From VXLM01 sp034421575 (lineage in GTDB: Bacteria > Chloroflexota > Dehalococcoidia > Lucifugimonadales > VXLM01), in assembly GCA_034421575.1 (NCBI GenBank), contig DAOUKG010000027.1, positions 1 through 58,133 of the forward strand: a DNA stretch of 58,133 bases. The letters are read 5' to 3'. The translations under genes were made by a program, and so were the position numbers. The notes under the pieces are model-generated. The model saw only the letters and a list, made by a program, of their open reading frames with translations, was not told where the DNA came from and searched no databases. Every line of letters starts with the position of its first letter. Position 1 is the first letter of the stretch. Below are positions 17,556-25,475 of this stretch, piece after piece.

Positions 17556-18398
17556 TCAGCCCTCCGGCGCCACCGGCACTACTTCCTCAACGTCCTGGAC
17601 GCCCTCAAGCGCCGCCTCGGGCCCTACTGCGAGCGGCTCAAGGGGTTCGTCATTCAACTGACCGTCGTCGTTAAGCCTGCGGTTCGTTCCTTCAATGTAG
17701 GCGTCGGCTATATGCGACGTGACGAGCCGGATGGAGCGGATCGCGTCGTCGTTGCCGGGGATGGGGTAGTCGATCTCAACCGGGTCGCAGTCGGTGTCTA
17801 CGAGCGCGACGACCGGCACGCCAACTCTCTTGGCCTCGCTCACGGAGATGCCCTCTTTCCCCACGTCGACTATGAAGAGAGCGCCGGGCATCTCGGTCAT
17901 TTCCTTGATGCCGCCGAGATAGCGATTCAGCCGGTTGATTTGGTCGTTCAGCTTGAGCGCCTCCTTCTTGGGAAGGGAGAACAATTCCCCCTTCGCCTTG
18001 CGCTGCTCAAGCTCGACAAGATAGTCGATGCGCTTCTGGATGGTCGTGAAGTTCGTCAGCGTCCCGCCCAGCCACCGGGTATTGATGTAGTAGGCCCCGC
18101 AACGCTGGGCCTCGCTCACGATCGTGTCCTGGGCCTGCTTCTTGGTCCCTACGAAGATGATCTTCTTGCCCTGCGCGGCTACGTCCTCGACGAAGGCGGC
18201 CGCCCTCTCCAGGAAATGGAGGGTCTGCTGAAGGTCAATGATGTGGATTCCATTGCGGTGGGCGAAGATGTACTGGCGCATCTTCGGGTTCCAGCGCCTC
18301 TTCTGGTGTCCGAAGTGGACACCCGCCTCCAGCAATGACTTCATCGTAACCGCGGGCCTAGCATCCCGCTCAATCGCTTCTTCTAGCTGCTCGACCAT
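17556..18398 (-). CDS. rpsB: 30S ribosomal protein S2
   Basis: S2, 280 aa, longer than the usual ~240 because of an acidic C-terminal tail (about 40 residues rich in E, D, P and V). The core is standard: LLEAGVHFGHQKRRWNPKMRQYIF, IHIIDLQQTL, GTKKQAQDTI, NTRWLGGTLTNF, and GVPVVALVDTDCDP. It heads the minus-strand operon rpsB-tsf-pyrH-frr-uppS. A TATACT -10 lies at 18441-18446. Confidence 0.97.
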   Translation of the reverse strand: MVEQLEEAIERDARPAVTMKSLLEAGVHFGHQKRRWNPKMRQYIFAHRNGIHIIDLQQTLHFLERAAAFVEDVAAQGKKIIFVGTKKQAQDTIVSEAQRCGAYYINTRWLGGTLTNFTTIQKRIDYLVELEQRKAKGELFSLPKKEALKLNDQINRLNRYLGGIKEMTEMPGALFIVDVGKEGISVSEAKRVGVPVVALVDTDCDPVEIDYPIPGNDDAIRSIRLVTSHIADAYIEGTNRRLNDDGQLNDEPLEPLAVGPEAALEGVQDVEEVVPVAPEG

Positions 18399-18440
18399 GT
18401 ACTCTCCCTACTTTCGGCGCCTATGCGGCACACCCGCACA

Positions 18441-18470
18441 AGTATAACACATCGATATTTTCGTAGGGAA
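18441..18470 (-). promoter_or_regulatory. Candidate rpsB promoter
   Basis: On the minus strand TATACT (18446-18441) stands 18 bp after TTCCCT (18470-18465), about 45 nt before the rpsB start. The -10 is good and the -35 weak, as is common for ribosomal-protein leaders with other activating inputs. Confidence 0.45.
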
Positions 18471-18602
18471 TAATCGCCTTGGCCGAATCGCCGCATTATC
18501 TGCGTGAAGGTTCTTCATGCGGAACGTACGCCCCAATGCTCGGAAAAGTGGTATCCTACTCAGGCATCGCACCTTTTGTTTCCCACTGAACGAACTGCCC
18601 CT

Positions 18603-19163
18603 TTGATCGACCAAGAACAGATCCGCGAGGCGGTGGTCTCCATTCTGGACGCCGTCGGCGAAGACCCACAGCGCGAGGGGTTGGCCCATACTCCCCGACG
18701 CGTGGCGGAGTTGTACGCCGACCTGTTTTCGGGGCTGGAACGTGATCCTTCGGAAGTCCTCGAAACGACGTTTGACGGGACGGACGCCGGGCTGGTCGCG
18801 TTCGCCAACCTGCCATTCTTCTCGATGTGCGAGCATCATTTGCTGCCCTTCATCGGCACCGCATCGGTGGGATACTTGCCGGACGGTCGTGTCGTGGGGG
18901 CGAGCAAGATCGGGCGGGCCCTGGATATCCTGGCGCGGCGGCCTCAAATGCAGGAGAGGCTCACCGTCCAAATTGCCGACGCTCTCGTGAACGTCGTTCG
19001 CCCAAAGGGAGTCGGAGTGGTCCTGGAAGCCGAGCATCTCTGCATGTCCCTGCGTGGCGTGAAGAAACCCGGAACCAGGATGATCACCTCCGCCCATCGC
19101 GGCGCGTTCGAGAGCGACCTCGGTCTCCGTGAGGAATTCCGGGCGATGACGAGGAGCGACTAG
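18603..19163 (+). CDS. folE: GTP cyclohydrolase I
   Basis: FolE opens GTP to dihydroneopterin triphosphate, the first step to folates and pterins. From TTG 18603 it is 186 aa, usual for the bacterial enzyme. Zinc ligands are seen in MCEHHLLPF (Cys, His) and CMSLRGVKKPG (Cys); other blocks are EGLAHTPRRVAELY and GASKIGRALDILARRPQMQERL. The frame stays open to GTG 18504, which would add 33 residues unlike the family. It is divergent from rpsB and stops one base before the next gene. Confidence 0.94.
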   Translation: MIDQEQIREAVVSILDAVGEDPQREGLAHTPRRVAELYADLFSGLERDPSEVLETTFDGTDAGLVAFANLPFFSMCEHHLLPFIGTASVGYLPDGRVVGASKIGRALDILARRPQMQERLTVQIADALVNVVRPKGVGVVLEAEHLCMSLRGVKKPGTRMITSAHRGAFESDLGLREEFRAMTRSD

Positions 19164-19164
19164 C

Positions 19165-20142
19165 GTGGCCGTTACCGTGGACAGCATCCCTGGAGAAGGG
19201 ATCGAAGGCGATTGGGGAGACCTGCTCCCTTCGTGTTGGACCAACACGGTCTTCGTAGCTCCGTGGTGGCAAACGACCTGGCTTAAGCACTTCGGCGACG
19301 AATCCAAGACCCGCCTCATCAGAGTCAGGGATGACAACGGCAAACTCGTGGGGATAGCTCCCATGAACATTGCCGGCGGAGCGGTCACATTTATGGGCGA
19401 CACCGACCTCTTCGACTACCGGGACTTTCTCGTGTCCAGGGGAGCGGAGGACACCTTCTACCCCGCGGTGTTCGACGAGATAGACACATGGGAGTGGGAT
19501 ACTCTGGACCTCGAATCCGTACCGGAGGGCTCGCCAACGATGGAGAGCGCTGCCGAAGCCGCGAACGGCAGGTCGTGGCACATTTCCATAGAAGTGGAGG
19601 ACAAGGCGCCGATCAAGAGCCTTCCCACTGAATGGGACGACTACGTGATGGGACTGGGCAAGAAGTACCGACATGAGCTGCGGCGGAAAATTCGCAAGCT
19701 CGGCAACGCCGGCGACGTCGTTCAGTACGACTGCACGCCGGATATGCTGTCCGGTTGCCTTCCCGACTTCTTCAGGCTGCACCGCATGAGCAGTCCCGAG
19801 AAGGCCGAGTTCATGACTGACGCCCGAGAATGGTTCTTTACCGAGATTGCAGAGGAGGCGGCAGACCGTGGAAGCCTGAAGCTGTCGATGCTTGAGCTCG
19901 ATGGCGTGAGGGTTGCGGCCTGCATCAATTTCGACTATGAAGACTCATATCTCCTCTATAACAGCGGGTACGATCCGGTGTATTCTCAGCTAAGCGTCGG
20001 TTTCGTAAACAAGGCGTGGACGATCAAGGACGCCATCGAGTCCGGCAAACGGACTTACGATTTTCTGCGCGGCACGGAACGGTACAAGTACGACCTTGGG
20101 GCCGAGGACAGGTCGATCTACACGATTCGGATTCGCAGGTAG
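19165..20142 (+). CDS. CelD/BcsL-type GNAT acetyltransferase
   Basis: 325 aa with the GNAT_6 (CelD/FemAB-like) layout: an N-terminal segment with FVAPWWQTTWLKHFGDESKTRLI, a helix GLGKKYRHELRRKIRKLG near residue 160, and a C-terminal acyl-CoA part with LSMLELDGVRVAACINFDYEDSYLLYNSGYD. Proteins of this type transfer acyl or aminoacyl groups to sugars or peptides, often in exopolysaccharide or cell-envelope loci. It starts (GTG) directly after the folE stop and is followed 19 bp later by a GT4 glycosyltransferase, so a role in envelope glycan modification is the likely inference. Confidence 0.8.
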   Translation: MAVTVDSIPGEGIEGDWGDLLPSCWTNTVFVAPWWQTTWLKHFGDESKTRLIRVRDDNGKLVGIAPMNIAGGAVTFMGDTDLFDYRDFLVSRGAEDTFYPAVFDEIDTWEWDTLDLESVPEGSPTMESAAEAANGRSWHISIEVEDKAPIKSLPTEWDDYVMGLGKKYRHELRRKIRKLGNAGDVVQYDCTPDMLSGCLPDFFRLHRMSSPEKAEFMTDAREWFFTEIAEEAADRGSLKLSMLELDGVRVAACINFDYEDSYLLYNSGYDPVYSQLSVGFVNKAWTIKDAIESGKRTYDFLRGTERYKYDLGAEDRSIYTIRIRR

Positions 20143-20161
20143 GCAGGGCACGGCGGGACCA

Positions 20162-21388
20162 ATGCGAAACATCGCGATGCTGACAATGCACAGCTGCGCG
20201 GCCGGGAGGCTCGGGGCGCGGGACGTGGGCGGAATGAACGTCTATGTCACATACTTGGCGCGCGAATTGGCGAAGGCTGGCTGCAGGGTCGACATCTACA
20301 CTCGCAACGACGCTGTGCACGGCGAGAAGGTCGTGAACATAACTCCATTCGTGCGCGTCATCCACGTGGAAGCGGGTCCGGTAGATGAACCCAAGCAGGG
20401 TCTCCAGGAGCACGTGCCGTCGTTCGTGGATAGCGTCGAGGCGTATCGAAGCGAGCACCGCCTGACGTATGAGCTTGTTCACTCACACTACTGGCTTTCA
20501 GGCGTCGCGGCCAACGAGCTCTCGAAGATGTGGCAGGTCCCTCACGTCACGATGTTCCACACGACCGCGTTGACCAAGATGCTGGCGCGGGTCGGCGAGC
20601 AGGAACCGCAAGGCAGGATAGAGGCCGAACGCGCCGTCATCGCGGACGCTAACGCGATCATCGTGTCGACGGAGCAGGAGCGTGCCGATATATCCCGTCT
20701 CTACGAAACGGGGACCGCCAAGATCAGCGTCCTGCCGGCGGGAGTCGACCTTGAGATGTTCAGTCCAAGCGAAAAGTCGGAGGCAAGGCGATCACTCGGA
20801 CTGCCGGACCGCAATATAGTCCTCTCGGTTGGCAGAGTTGAGCCACTCAAAGGGTTCGACATTCTGCTCATGGCCATGGCGACTCTCGATGAGCGGGCCG
20901 ACAACACGGTGGTAATCGTCGGAGGAGACGAAGAGGACAGCCCTGAACTTGAGAGACTCCGCGATCTGGCCCGGTCGCTGGGGCTCGAAGACAGGATCAT
21001 CTTCACGGGCGCAGTTTCCCAGGAGCAGCTGAGCGTTTACTACAACGCCGCCGATGTTTACGTGATGCCCTCTTACTATGAGAGCTTCGGGCTCGTGGCA
21101 CTTGAAGCGATGGCGTGCGGAGTACCCGTAATCGCCTCCCGCGTCAGCGGGCCTCGCAGCTTTGTCCGGTCAGGAGAAACGGGCTATCTGATCGATAGAA
21201 GGTGTCCGGAACCCTTCGCTCAGAAGATCGACACCCTGCTCCACAATCCCATACTTCGGGAGAGCATGGGCCGCGCGGCGCGGTCTCACGCCGAGACCCT
21301 GGGTTGGGACATGGTGGGAAGGCGAACGCTTGACGTATACGACTCCGTCATCCTGGGGCCGCACTCATCGTCGATAGCGGCAGGCTAA
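20162..21388 (+). CDS. GT4 glycosyltransferase (MshA/sucrose-phosphate-synthase-like)
   Basis: 408 aa, GT-B fold retaining glycosyltransferase. The N-terminal donor/acceptor loop reads GARDVGGMNVYVTYLARELAK, the form seen in MshA and sucrose-phosphate synthases. The C-terminal half has LSVGRVEPLKGFDILL and the E-x7-E block ESFGLVALEAMACGVPV. No transmembrane segment is visible. ATG 20162 (MRNIAMLTMH) gives the family start; the frame opens earlier at 20096 inside the preceding gene. Its stop overlaps the convergent GNAT stop (4 nt). Mycothiol synthesis is possible by resemblance, but the other msh genes are not in the window. Confidence 0.87.
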   Translation: MRNIAMLTMHSCAAGRLGARDVGGMNVYVTYLARELAKAGCRVDIYTRNDAVHGEKVVNITPFVRVIHVEAGPVDEPKQGLQEHVPSFVDSVEAYRSEHRLTYELVHSHYWLSGVAANELSKMWQVPHVTMFHTTALTKMLARVGEQEPQGRIEAERAVIADANAIIVSTEQERADISRLYETGTAKISVLPAGVDLEMFSPSEKSEARRSLGLPDRNIVLSVGRVEPLKGFDILLMAMATLDERADNTVVIVGGDEEDSPELERLRDLARSLGLEDRIIFTGAVSQEQLSVYYNAADVYVMPSYYESFGLVALEAMACGVPVIASRVSGPRSFVRSGETGYLIDRRCPEPFAQKIDTLLHNPILRESMGRAARSHAETLGWDMVGRRTLDVYDSVILGPHSSSIAAG

Positions 21389-22305
21389 TCGCTCACTGGC
21401 AGCTCGTACCACACGGACTCCGAGACTCTCTCGAACCCCAGCGACTCATAGACCCTCGCCGCCGACAGGTTTGACGAGTCCATCTCCAACTCGATGGTCT
21501 CGACGCCCTGGGACCTCAGCCACCGCATCCCGGCGAGCACCGTGGGGCGGCTCAGTCCCCGTCCCTGGAAAAGGGGATGCACACCTGTCATGGCTATGCG
21601 TCCCAGCTTTCCACCCGGTCCCGCAGGGCGGACCGTCCAGTTGTAGGCGGCTGCGTCGTCATCGTGCGTGACGAAGATGATGCCCTCCGGGGTCGTGGAC
21701 TTGGCGACGACCCTTGCTTTGATCTGCTCGACCGTGTTGGGCGAGAAGCCCCACGAGTCGCCAAAGGCCGCGTTCTGAATGTCCGTGAGTGCCTGGATGT
21801 CACGGTCTGCACGGAATGCCCTCAGGGTAAAGCCGTCGGGCAGCTCCGTCTCGCCCAGAGTCCCGCCTCGCCATCGCATCGTCGCGTACCGGCGCACGGG
21901 TTGGAAGCCGACGCCTTGGAGCAGACGTATCTTGGACTCGTCGTTGGACCGGACCTGAATGTGGAGCTTCGACACCTCCAATTTTCGCGCCCGGACAATT
22001 GCCGCATGGATGAGCGCCAATATCGCTGCTTGTGCCGGCTCTGTGTCAAGAATGCCCAGTTCCATAACGGCTCGACGGATCGGGAGTTCCGGCCACACTA
22101 TCGCCAAACCGATGTCGGCGACGGAGTCCTGCGCGATGAAGCAGTCCCGCTCCGGATCAAGTCCCGGCAGGGTTAGGTGGTCTTTCATCGACGGGCCATC
22201 AAGCTCCGTTTCGGCGCCGGTAATGCCAAACGCCGCGTTGTACAGCCTTGTCCAGCCTGCGAGGTCGTCCCACGTGAATGGGCGCACGGTAATCGAGGAA
22301 GTCAA
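21385..22305 (-). CDS. Tandem-GNAT acetyltransferase
   Basis: 306 aa with two GNAT folds. The N-terminal copy (residues ~1-145) is degenerate in its acetyl-CoA loop. The C-terminal copy has the pyrophosphate loop region HPLFQGRGLSRPTVLAGMRWLRSQG followed by LEMDSSNLSAARVYESLGFERV, a clear motif A/B. The arrangement resembles MshD (mycothiol synthase), but such tandem GNATs are common in Chloroflexota with unknown substrates. It is convergent with the GT4 gene. Confidence 0.82.
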   Translation of the reverse strand: MTSSITVRPFTWDDLAGWTRLYNAAFGITGAETELDGPSMKDHLTLPGLDPERDCFIAQDSVADIGLAIVWPELPIRRAVMELGILDTEPAQAAILALIHAAIVRARKLEVSKLHIQVRSNDESKIRLLQGVGFQPVRRYATMRWRGGTLGETELPDGFTLRAFRADRDIQALTDIQNAAFGDSWGFSPNTVEQIKARVVAKSTTPEGIIFVTHDDDAAAYNWTVRPAGPGGKLGRIAMTGVHPLFQGRGLSRPTVLAGMRWLRSQGVETIELEMDSSNLSAARVYESLGFERVSESVWYELPVSD

Positions 22306-22379
22306 GCGTAGACTCCGGATAGGGATGGGATCATGGTGCCAGGAGGAGGAAGCAACTTAAACGAGTGAGTTATGAATAC

Positions 22380-22787
22380 CTACTCGTCGTAGTTCCAGGC
22401 GATGATCTTGGAGGGCGTTATCGTGATGACGACGAAGTTCGACTCAGGCAGGGTAGCCCTGGTGTAGGCGCGACCTTCTTCCTCGCCCAAGTAGTTGATC
22501 GCCATCGCCTCGACGTATTCGGGGATGTTCTCGTACGAGAGGGAGGCGACTCCGTTGACTATTGCCGCCCTGTACGGGCTGGAGTGCGTTGCGATGCTCG
22601 CCGCTACACGCGGATCGTGACGGATATTCCTCACCTTGACGGCGGAGTCATCGGCCAGGACTATGAGATTCTCGCCGTCGTAATGGTGCCATACCGGCGC
22701 AACGTGGGGGGAACCGTCGGGTCTCACCGTGGCAAGGTCGCAGATATGCGGCTCTCGTAGGTATTCGTCGATCTCCTCAGGGGTCAT
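22380..22787 (-). CDS. PPOX-class (pyridoxamine 5'-phosphate oxidase fold) protein
   Basis: 135 aa split-beta-barrel flavin-binding type protein: LATVRPDGSPHVAPVWHHYDGENLIVL, then VRNIRHDPRVAASI, and the C-terminal ITPSKIIAWNYDE. Proteins of this size and motif order bind FMN or F420 as small reductases. The active substrate cannot be inferred. It lies 3 bp downstream of tmk on the same strand, so it is probably co-transcribed with it. Confidence 0.85.
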   Translation of the reverse strand: MTPEEIDEYLREPHICDLATVRPDGSPHVAPVWHHYDGENLIVLADDSAVKVRNIRHDPRVAASIATHSSPYRAAIVNGVASLSYENIPEYVEAMAINYLGEEEGRAYTRATLPESNFVVITITPSKIIAWNYDE

Positions 22788-22790
22788 GGG

Positions 22791-23492
22791 TTACTCCACG
22801 GGTGAAGGGATGGGTGTGGGAAGTCTCTCTCGAACGATATTCCAGATGTCGTCGCTGACGGCGTCCACCTGCCGGGCGGCGTCAATCACTCGCCAGCGGT
22901 CGGGTTCCTGGTCTGCCAGCGCGAGGAACCCCAAGCGAATTCGCTCGTGAAACTCGGCGGGTTCTTCCTCGAACTTCATTCCCTCGGCGTTTCGTTCGCT
23001 GTCCTGGATCGACTTCATGGTGTCCAAAGGCATCTGGAGTTGGAGTCCACGGACGCGGGAGATGCCGACATCCGGGGGGCAGTCCAGCAGGATGGTCAGG
23101 TCGGGCATGACTCCGTGAGTGGCGAGGGCATTCATGGTCCGGACCGTTTCGATGTCGATACCGCGTCCGTACCCCTGGTAGGCCACGGTCGAGTCGGCGT
23201 AGCGGTCGGCGACGACGACGAGGTCGGGGTCGTCTCTCTGGGGGCCGATGACCTTCGTGACAAGCTCCGAGCGGGCGGCGGCGAAGAGGAATAGCTCGGC
23301 GGCGCGGGACATGGCTTCGTCCGACGTGTTCGACCGCTTTATCAGTTTCCTGAGGTCGGTACCAAGGTCGGTCGAGCCCGGTTCGCGCACCCGCAGACAG
23401 CGGAGTCCCGCTGCCTCGATGCGTTCGGTCAGCATGGCGGCTTGAGTGGTCTTGCCCGCGCCCTCTCCCCCCTCAAGCGAGATGAAAAGCAA
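22791..23492 (-). CDS. tmk: Thymidylate kinase
   Basis: dTMP kinase, 233 aa, slightly long. P-loop EGGEGAGKTTQ at residues 7-17, the DRY motif in VVADRYADSTVAYQGYGRG, and LLDCPPDVGISRVRG. The start is TTG at 23492, preceded by GGTGA. It makes dTDP for DNA synthesis. The upstream side is a repeat-rich non-coding stretch. Confidence 0.95.
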   Translation of the reverse strand: MLFISLEGGEGAGKTTQAAMLTERIEAAGLRCLRVREPGSTDLGTDLRKLIKRSNTSDEAMSRAAELFLFAAARSELVTKVIGPQRDDPDLVVVADRYADSTVAYQGYGRGIDIETVRTMNALATHGVMPDLTILLDCPPDVGISRVRGLQLQMPLDTMKSIQDSERNAEGMKFEEEPAEFHERIRLGFLALADQEPDRWRVIDAARQVDAVSDDIWNIVRERLPTPIPSPVE

Positions 23493-23636
23493 AGATGTTC
23501 ACCAAGAGTCGTTCAGTAGTCGGGCCTCATTCTACGTTTCGGTAGTGGGACGCCGCAAGGAGGGGGAGGGAGAAAGTAGAGAGTATTGCGTAGGGGGTGG
23601 GCTGGCGCTGTTGGGGATAAGGGTGGGAGCATGAAA

Positions 23637-23900
23637 TTTGAGGGACATTCGGGGACATTTTGGGACATTGCCGATACAGGACGCTGGAGATGCCGGTCGG
23701 TGGGCAGTCGTTGGCATGAAGGCGCTGAAGTAAATTTTGACGGACATTCGCGGACGTATTGTGAAATTGTAAATATGGGAGGTTGGAGAAGCCGATCGGT
23801 AGGCAGCTGTTGGCATGAAGGCGCTGGAGTAAATTTTGACGGACATTCGCGGATATCTTGTGACATTGCCAATATAGGACGTTGGGCGGGCGGCCCGTGG
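23637..23900. repeat. 99-bp tandem repeat, about 2.6 copies
   Basis: Units begin at 23637, 23736 and 23835, each with TTTGA(C/G)GGACATTCG and, in the first two, ending GGCATGAAGGCGCTG(A/G)AGTAAAT. The period is exactly 99 bp (33 codons) and all three minus-strand frames and one plus frame stay open across it. The third copy decays after about 50 bp. Confidence 0.85.
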
Positions 23901-24023
23901 TCACAGGACTATGATAGGTCATGTGTTCTTGTTGGTCAAGTGCGGATGTTTTTTGGGGAAGGGGTACGACGCACTTGCTCCGATGCTGCTTGCTTTGGAA
24001 ACTTTGGCGGTGATAAGGTAGCT

Positions 24024-24145
24024 ATGCTTACGACGAATACCTCACATAGAGGGTCTTTGTCCGCGATATGTGGGCAAGACCACGACACAGGGTGCGCTCT
24101 GCGCCCCCGAATGGCCCTATGTGGGGAAGGAAGCGTCGTAAGCAT
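24024..24145. repeat. 122-bp imperfect inverted repeat (MITE-like)
   Basis: ATGCTTACGACG (24024-24035) is exactly inverted as CGTCGTAAGCAT (24134-24145). A second inner pair CACATAG/CTATGTG keeps the symmetry. It lies just upstream of the lipoprotein gene and may form a long hairpin in DNA or RNA. No ORF of note lies inside. Confidence 0.6.
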
Positions 24146-24174
24146 TCGCAACCTGTCCATGAGGGGGCTTCTTG

Positions 24175-24923
24175 ATGCGCGTGATCGTTCTCGCGGCGCT
24201 CGTGGTAATGGCGTTTGCCGTCGCCTGCGGGGAGCCGGAGAGGACGGCTCCGCCTCCGACTGCGGCTCCGTTGCCGACATATACGCCGTATACACCGTTG
24301 CCTACGCATACGCCGATTCCGACACCTTGGAGTACTTATACGCCAAGGCCAATAGTGACAAGAGAGCCAACAGCAACACCCACCGCCGAACCGAAGCCGC
24401 CTGAACGACATCTTCAGTCACATCGTCTGCCTAGACCGCCTCAGACTCCCGTCCGTACGTCAACGCCGACGCCCACTGCAACAGCGACACCTACGCCTAC
24501 TCCCCTGCCTACCTCAACACCGACCTCTATCCCAACTCCCACGTCTACATTGACTCCAACTTCTACCCCCACGCCCACATCGACGGCTCTTCCGCCGCTG
24601 GTTGAACCTGATATTGACAAGACTTGGAGTAGAGTTGAACTATTCAGCCTGCTAAAGACGGTCATTGGTAAACCGGTGGCCGCTGCTCAATATGTCGGAC
24701 AAAGCGTTTCCATACGTGAGACGTTTTCCTCTCAGAGCACCAACATCGTCAACTTGTGGTGGAAGTATGCGCACGGTGAACCCCTTGAGCGCAACTTCGG
24801 GGTCCGGTGCAAAATCGATCCTGTAACTGACAGCGACCTAGTGATTCTCAAACGGTTAAGTGACCTTGAGGAAGTGGACGAAGAGCCGTTAGTCCAAGTG
24901 CAAGGTACAATAGGTCGTCATTT
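24175..24923 (+). pseudogene. Thr/Pro-rich lipoprotein, 5' part (interrupted by IS)
   Basis: ATG 24175 follows GAGGGGG. A signal peptide ends in the lipobox AFAVAC (Cys at about residue 18), so the mature protein would be a lipid-anchored surface protein. About 110 residues of Thr-Pro-rich linker follow (TPTPTATATPTPT-like). Then a compact domain begins: KPVAAAQYVGQSVSIRETF and later VQVQGTIGRH, which resembles an OB-fold of the tRNA_anti-like lipoprotein group. At 24924 an insertion sequence cuts the gene; the frame reads on into the IS and ends at 25092 with 56 unrelated residues. The original C-terminus is found after the IS at 26517-26625. Joined with one copy of the 8-bp target, the gene is 858 nt, 285 aa. 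Confidence 0.85.
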
Positions 24924-24930
24924 GGTTCTT

Positions 24931-24959
24931 TTGCAAAATAGGGTTTCGGGTGATATAGT
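24931..24959 (+). promoter_or_regulatory. IS promoter with -35 inside the left inverted repeat
   Basis: TTGCAA and TATAGT with 17-bp spacing; start of transcription would be near 24966, about 24 nt before the ORF1 ATG. GAGGGGGG upstream of that ATG is a strong ribosome site. Confidence 0.55.
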
Positions 24960-24989
24960 CTGTACCAGCCTTGAGGGGGGCGCGGACAC

Positions 24990-25475
24990 ATGGCACGGAC
25001 AAAAGGGGGTTTCTGGAAAACAGCAAGTAAGGTTGATCTTGCCTATACGTTCTTGCGGGCATGGCCGGGATTTTTGGGGGCAGGGGGGCTGATTGTGGCA
25101 GCAATAGCGAACGCACCACTTTGGTTGATTGTGCCTCTAACGGTCGTGGCCTGTCTGGGGTCAGCAGTCTTGCCCGTGATTATTCTACGGAAGGTATTTG
25201 ACCAAAGACTCCATGAAGTTTTGCAGGGCGTTGATGAGGTCATTGAGGGGTATGACAAGCGTATGGAGAAACAACGTGAGGGATTCGGCCAATTGTGGAA
25301 GTTCGCCCATGAGCGTGGCTTATTTGAACAAGTAGAGAAGGATAAAGAAGCGACCCAGCACCTTCGGGAACTTCGGGAAGATGTCTATGGGGTAGTTCCC
25401 ACCCCACCAGGTAGCGAGCGACGAATTTCTGCAACACCTCGATTCCTCAGAAGCACGAGGCGACGGAGAAGATGA
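24990..25475 (+). CDS. IS-borne membrane protein (ORF1), 161 aa
   Basis: I recognise no family. Two hydrophobic stretches at about residues 28-43 (FLGAGGLIVAAIANA) and 45-66 (WLIVPLTVVACLGSAVLPVIIL) suggest a hairpin in the membrane. A charged, probably coiled-coil region follows (RKVFDQRLHEVLQGVDEVIEGYDKRMEKQ), with a very basic C-terminus (RSTRRRRR). It lies wholly inside the IS, has its own ribosome site, and its TGA overlaps the transposase ATG (ATGA). Translational coupling would make transposase levels depend on it. It might regulate or target the transposase, or be a passenger; neither is shown. Confidence 0.72.
   Translation: MARTKGGFWKTASKVDLAYTFLRAWPGFLGAGGLIVAAIANAPLWLIVPLTVVACLGSAVLPVIILRKVFDQRLHEVLQGVDEVIEGYDKRMEKQREGFGQLWKFAHERGLFEQVEKDKEATQHLRELREDVYGVVPTPPGSERRISATPRFLRSTRRRRR

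Noticed and set aside
23637..23900. CRISPR array
   Set aside because: The units are contiguous 99-bp copies without short repeats and unique spacers, and no cas gene is near.
23586..24404. 272-aa plus-strand protein through the 99-bp repeats
   Set aside because: It overlaps the lipoprotein gene in another frame, has no clear ribosome site, and codon-position bias is weak. Kept as a finding only.
24172..25092. 306-aa lipoprotein as an intact gene
   Set aside because: The last 56 residues are encoded by the left end of an insertion sequence; the true end lies beyond it.
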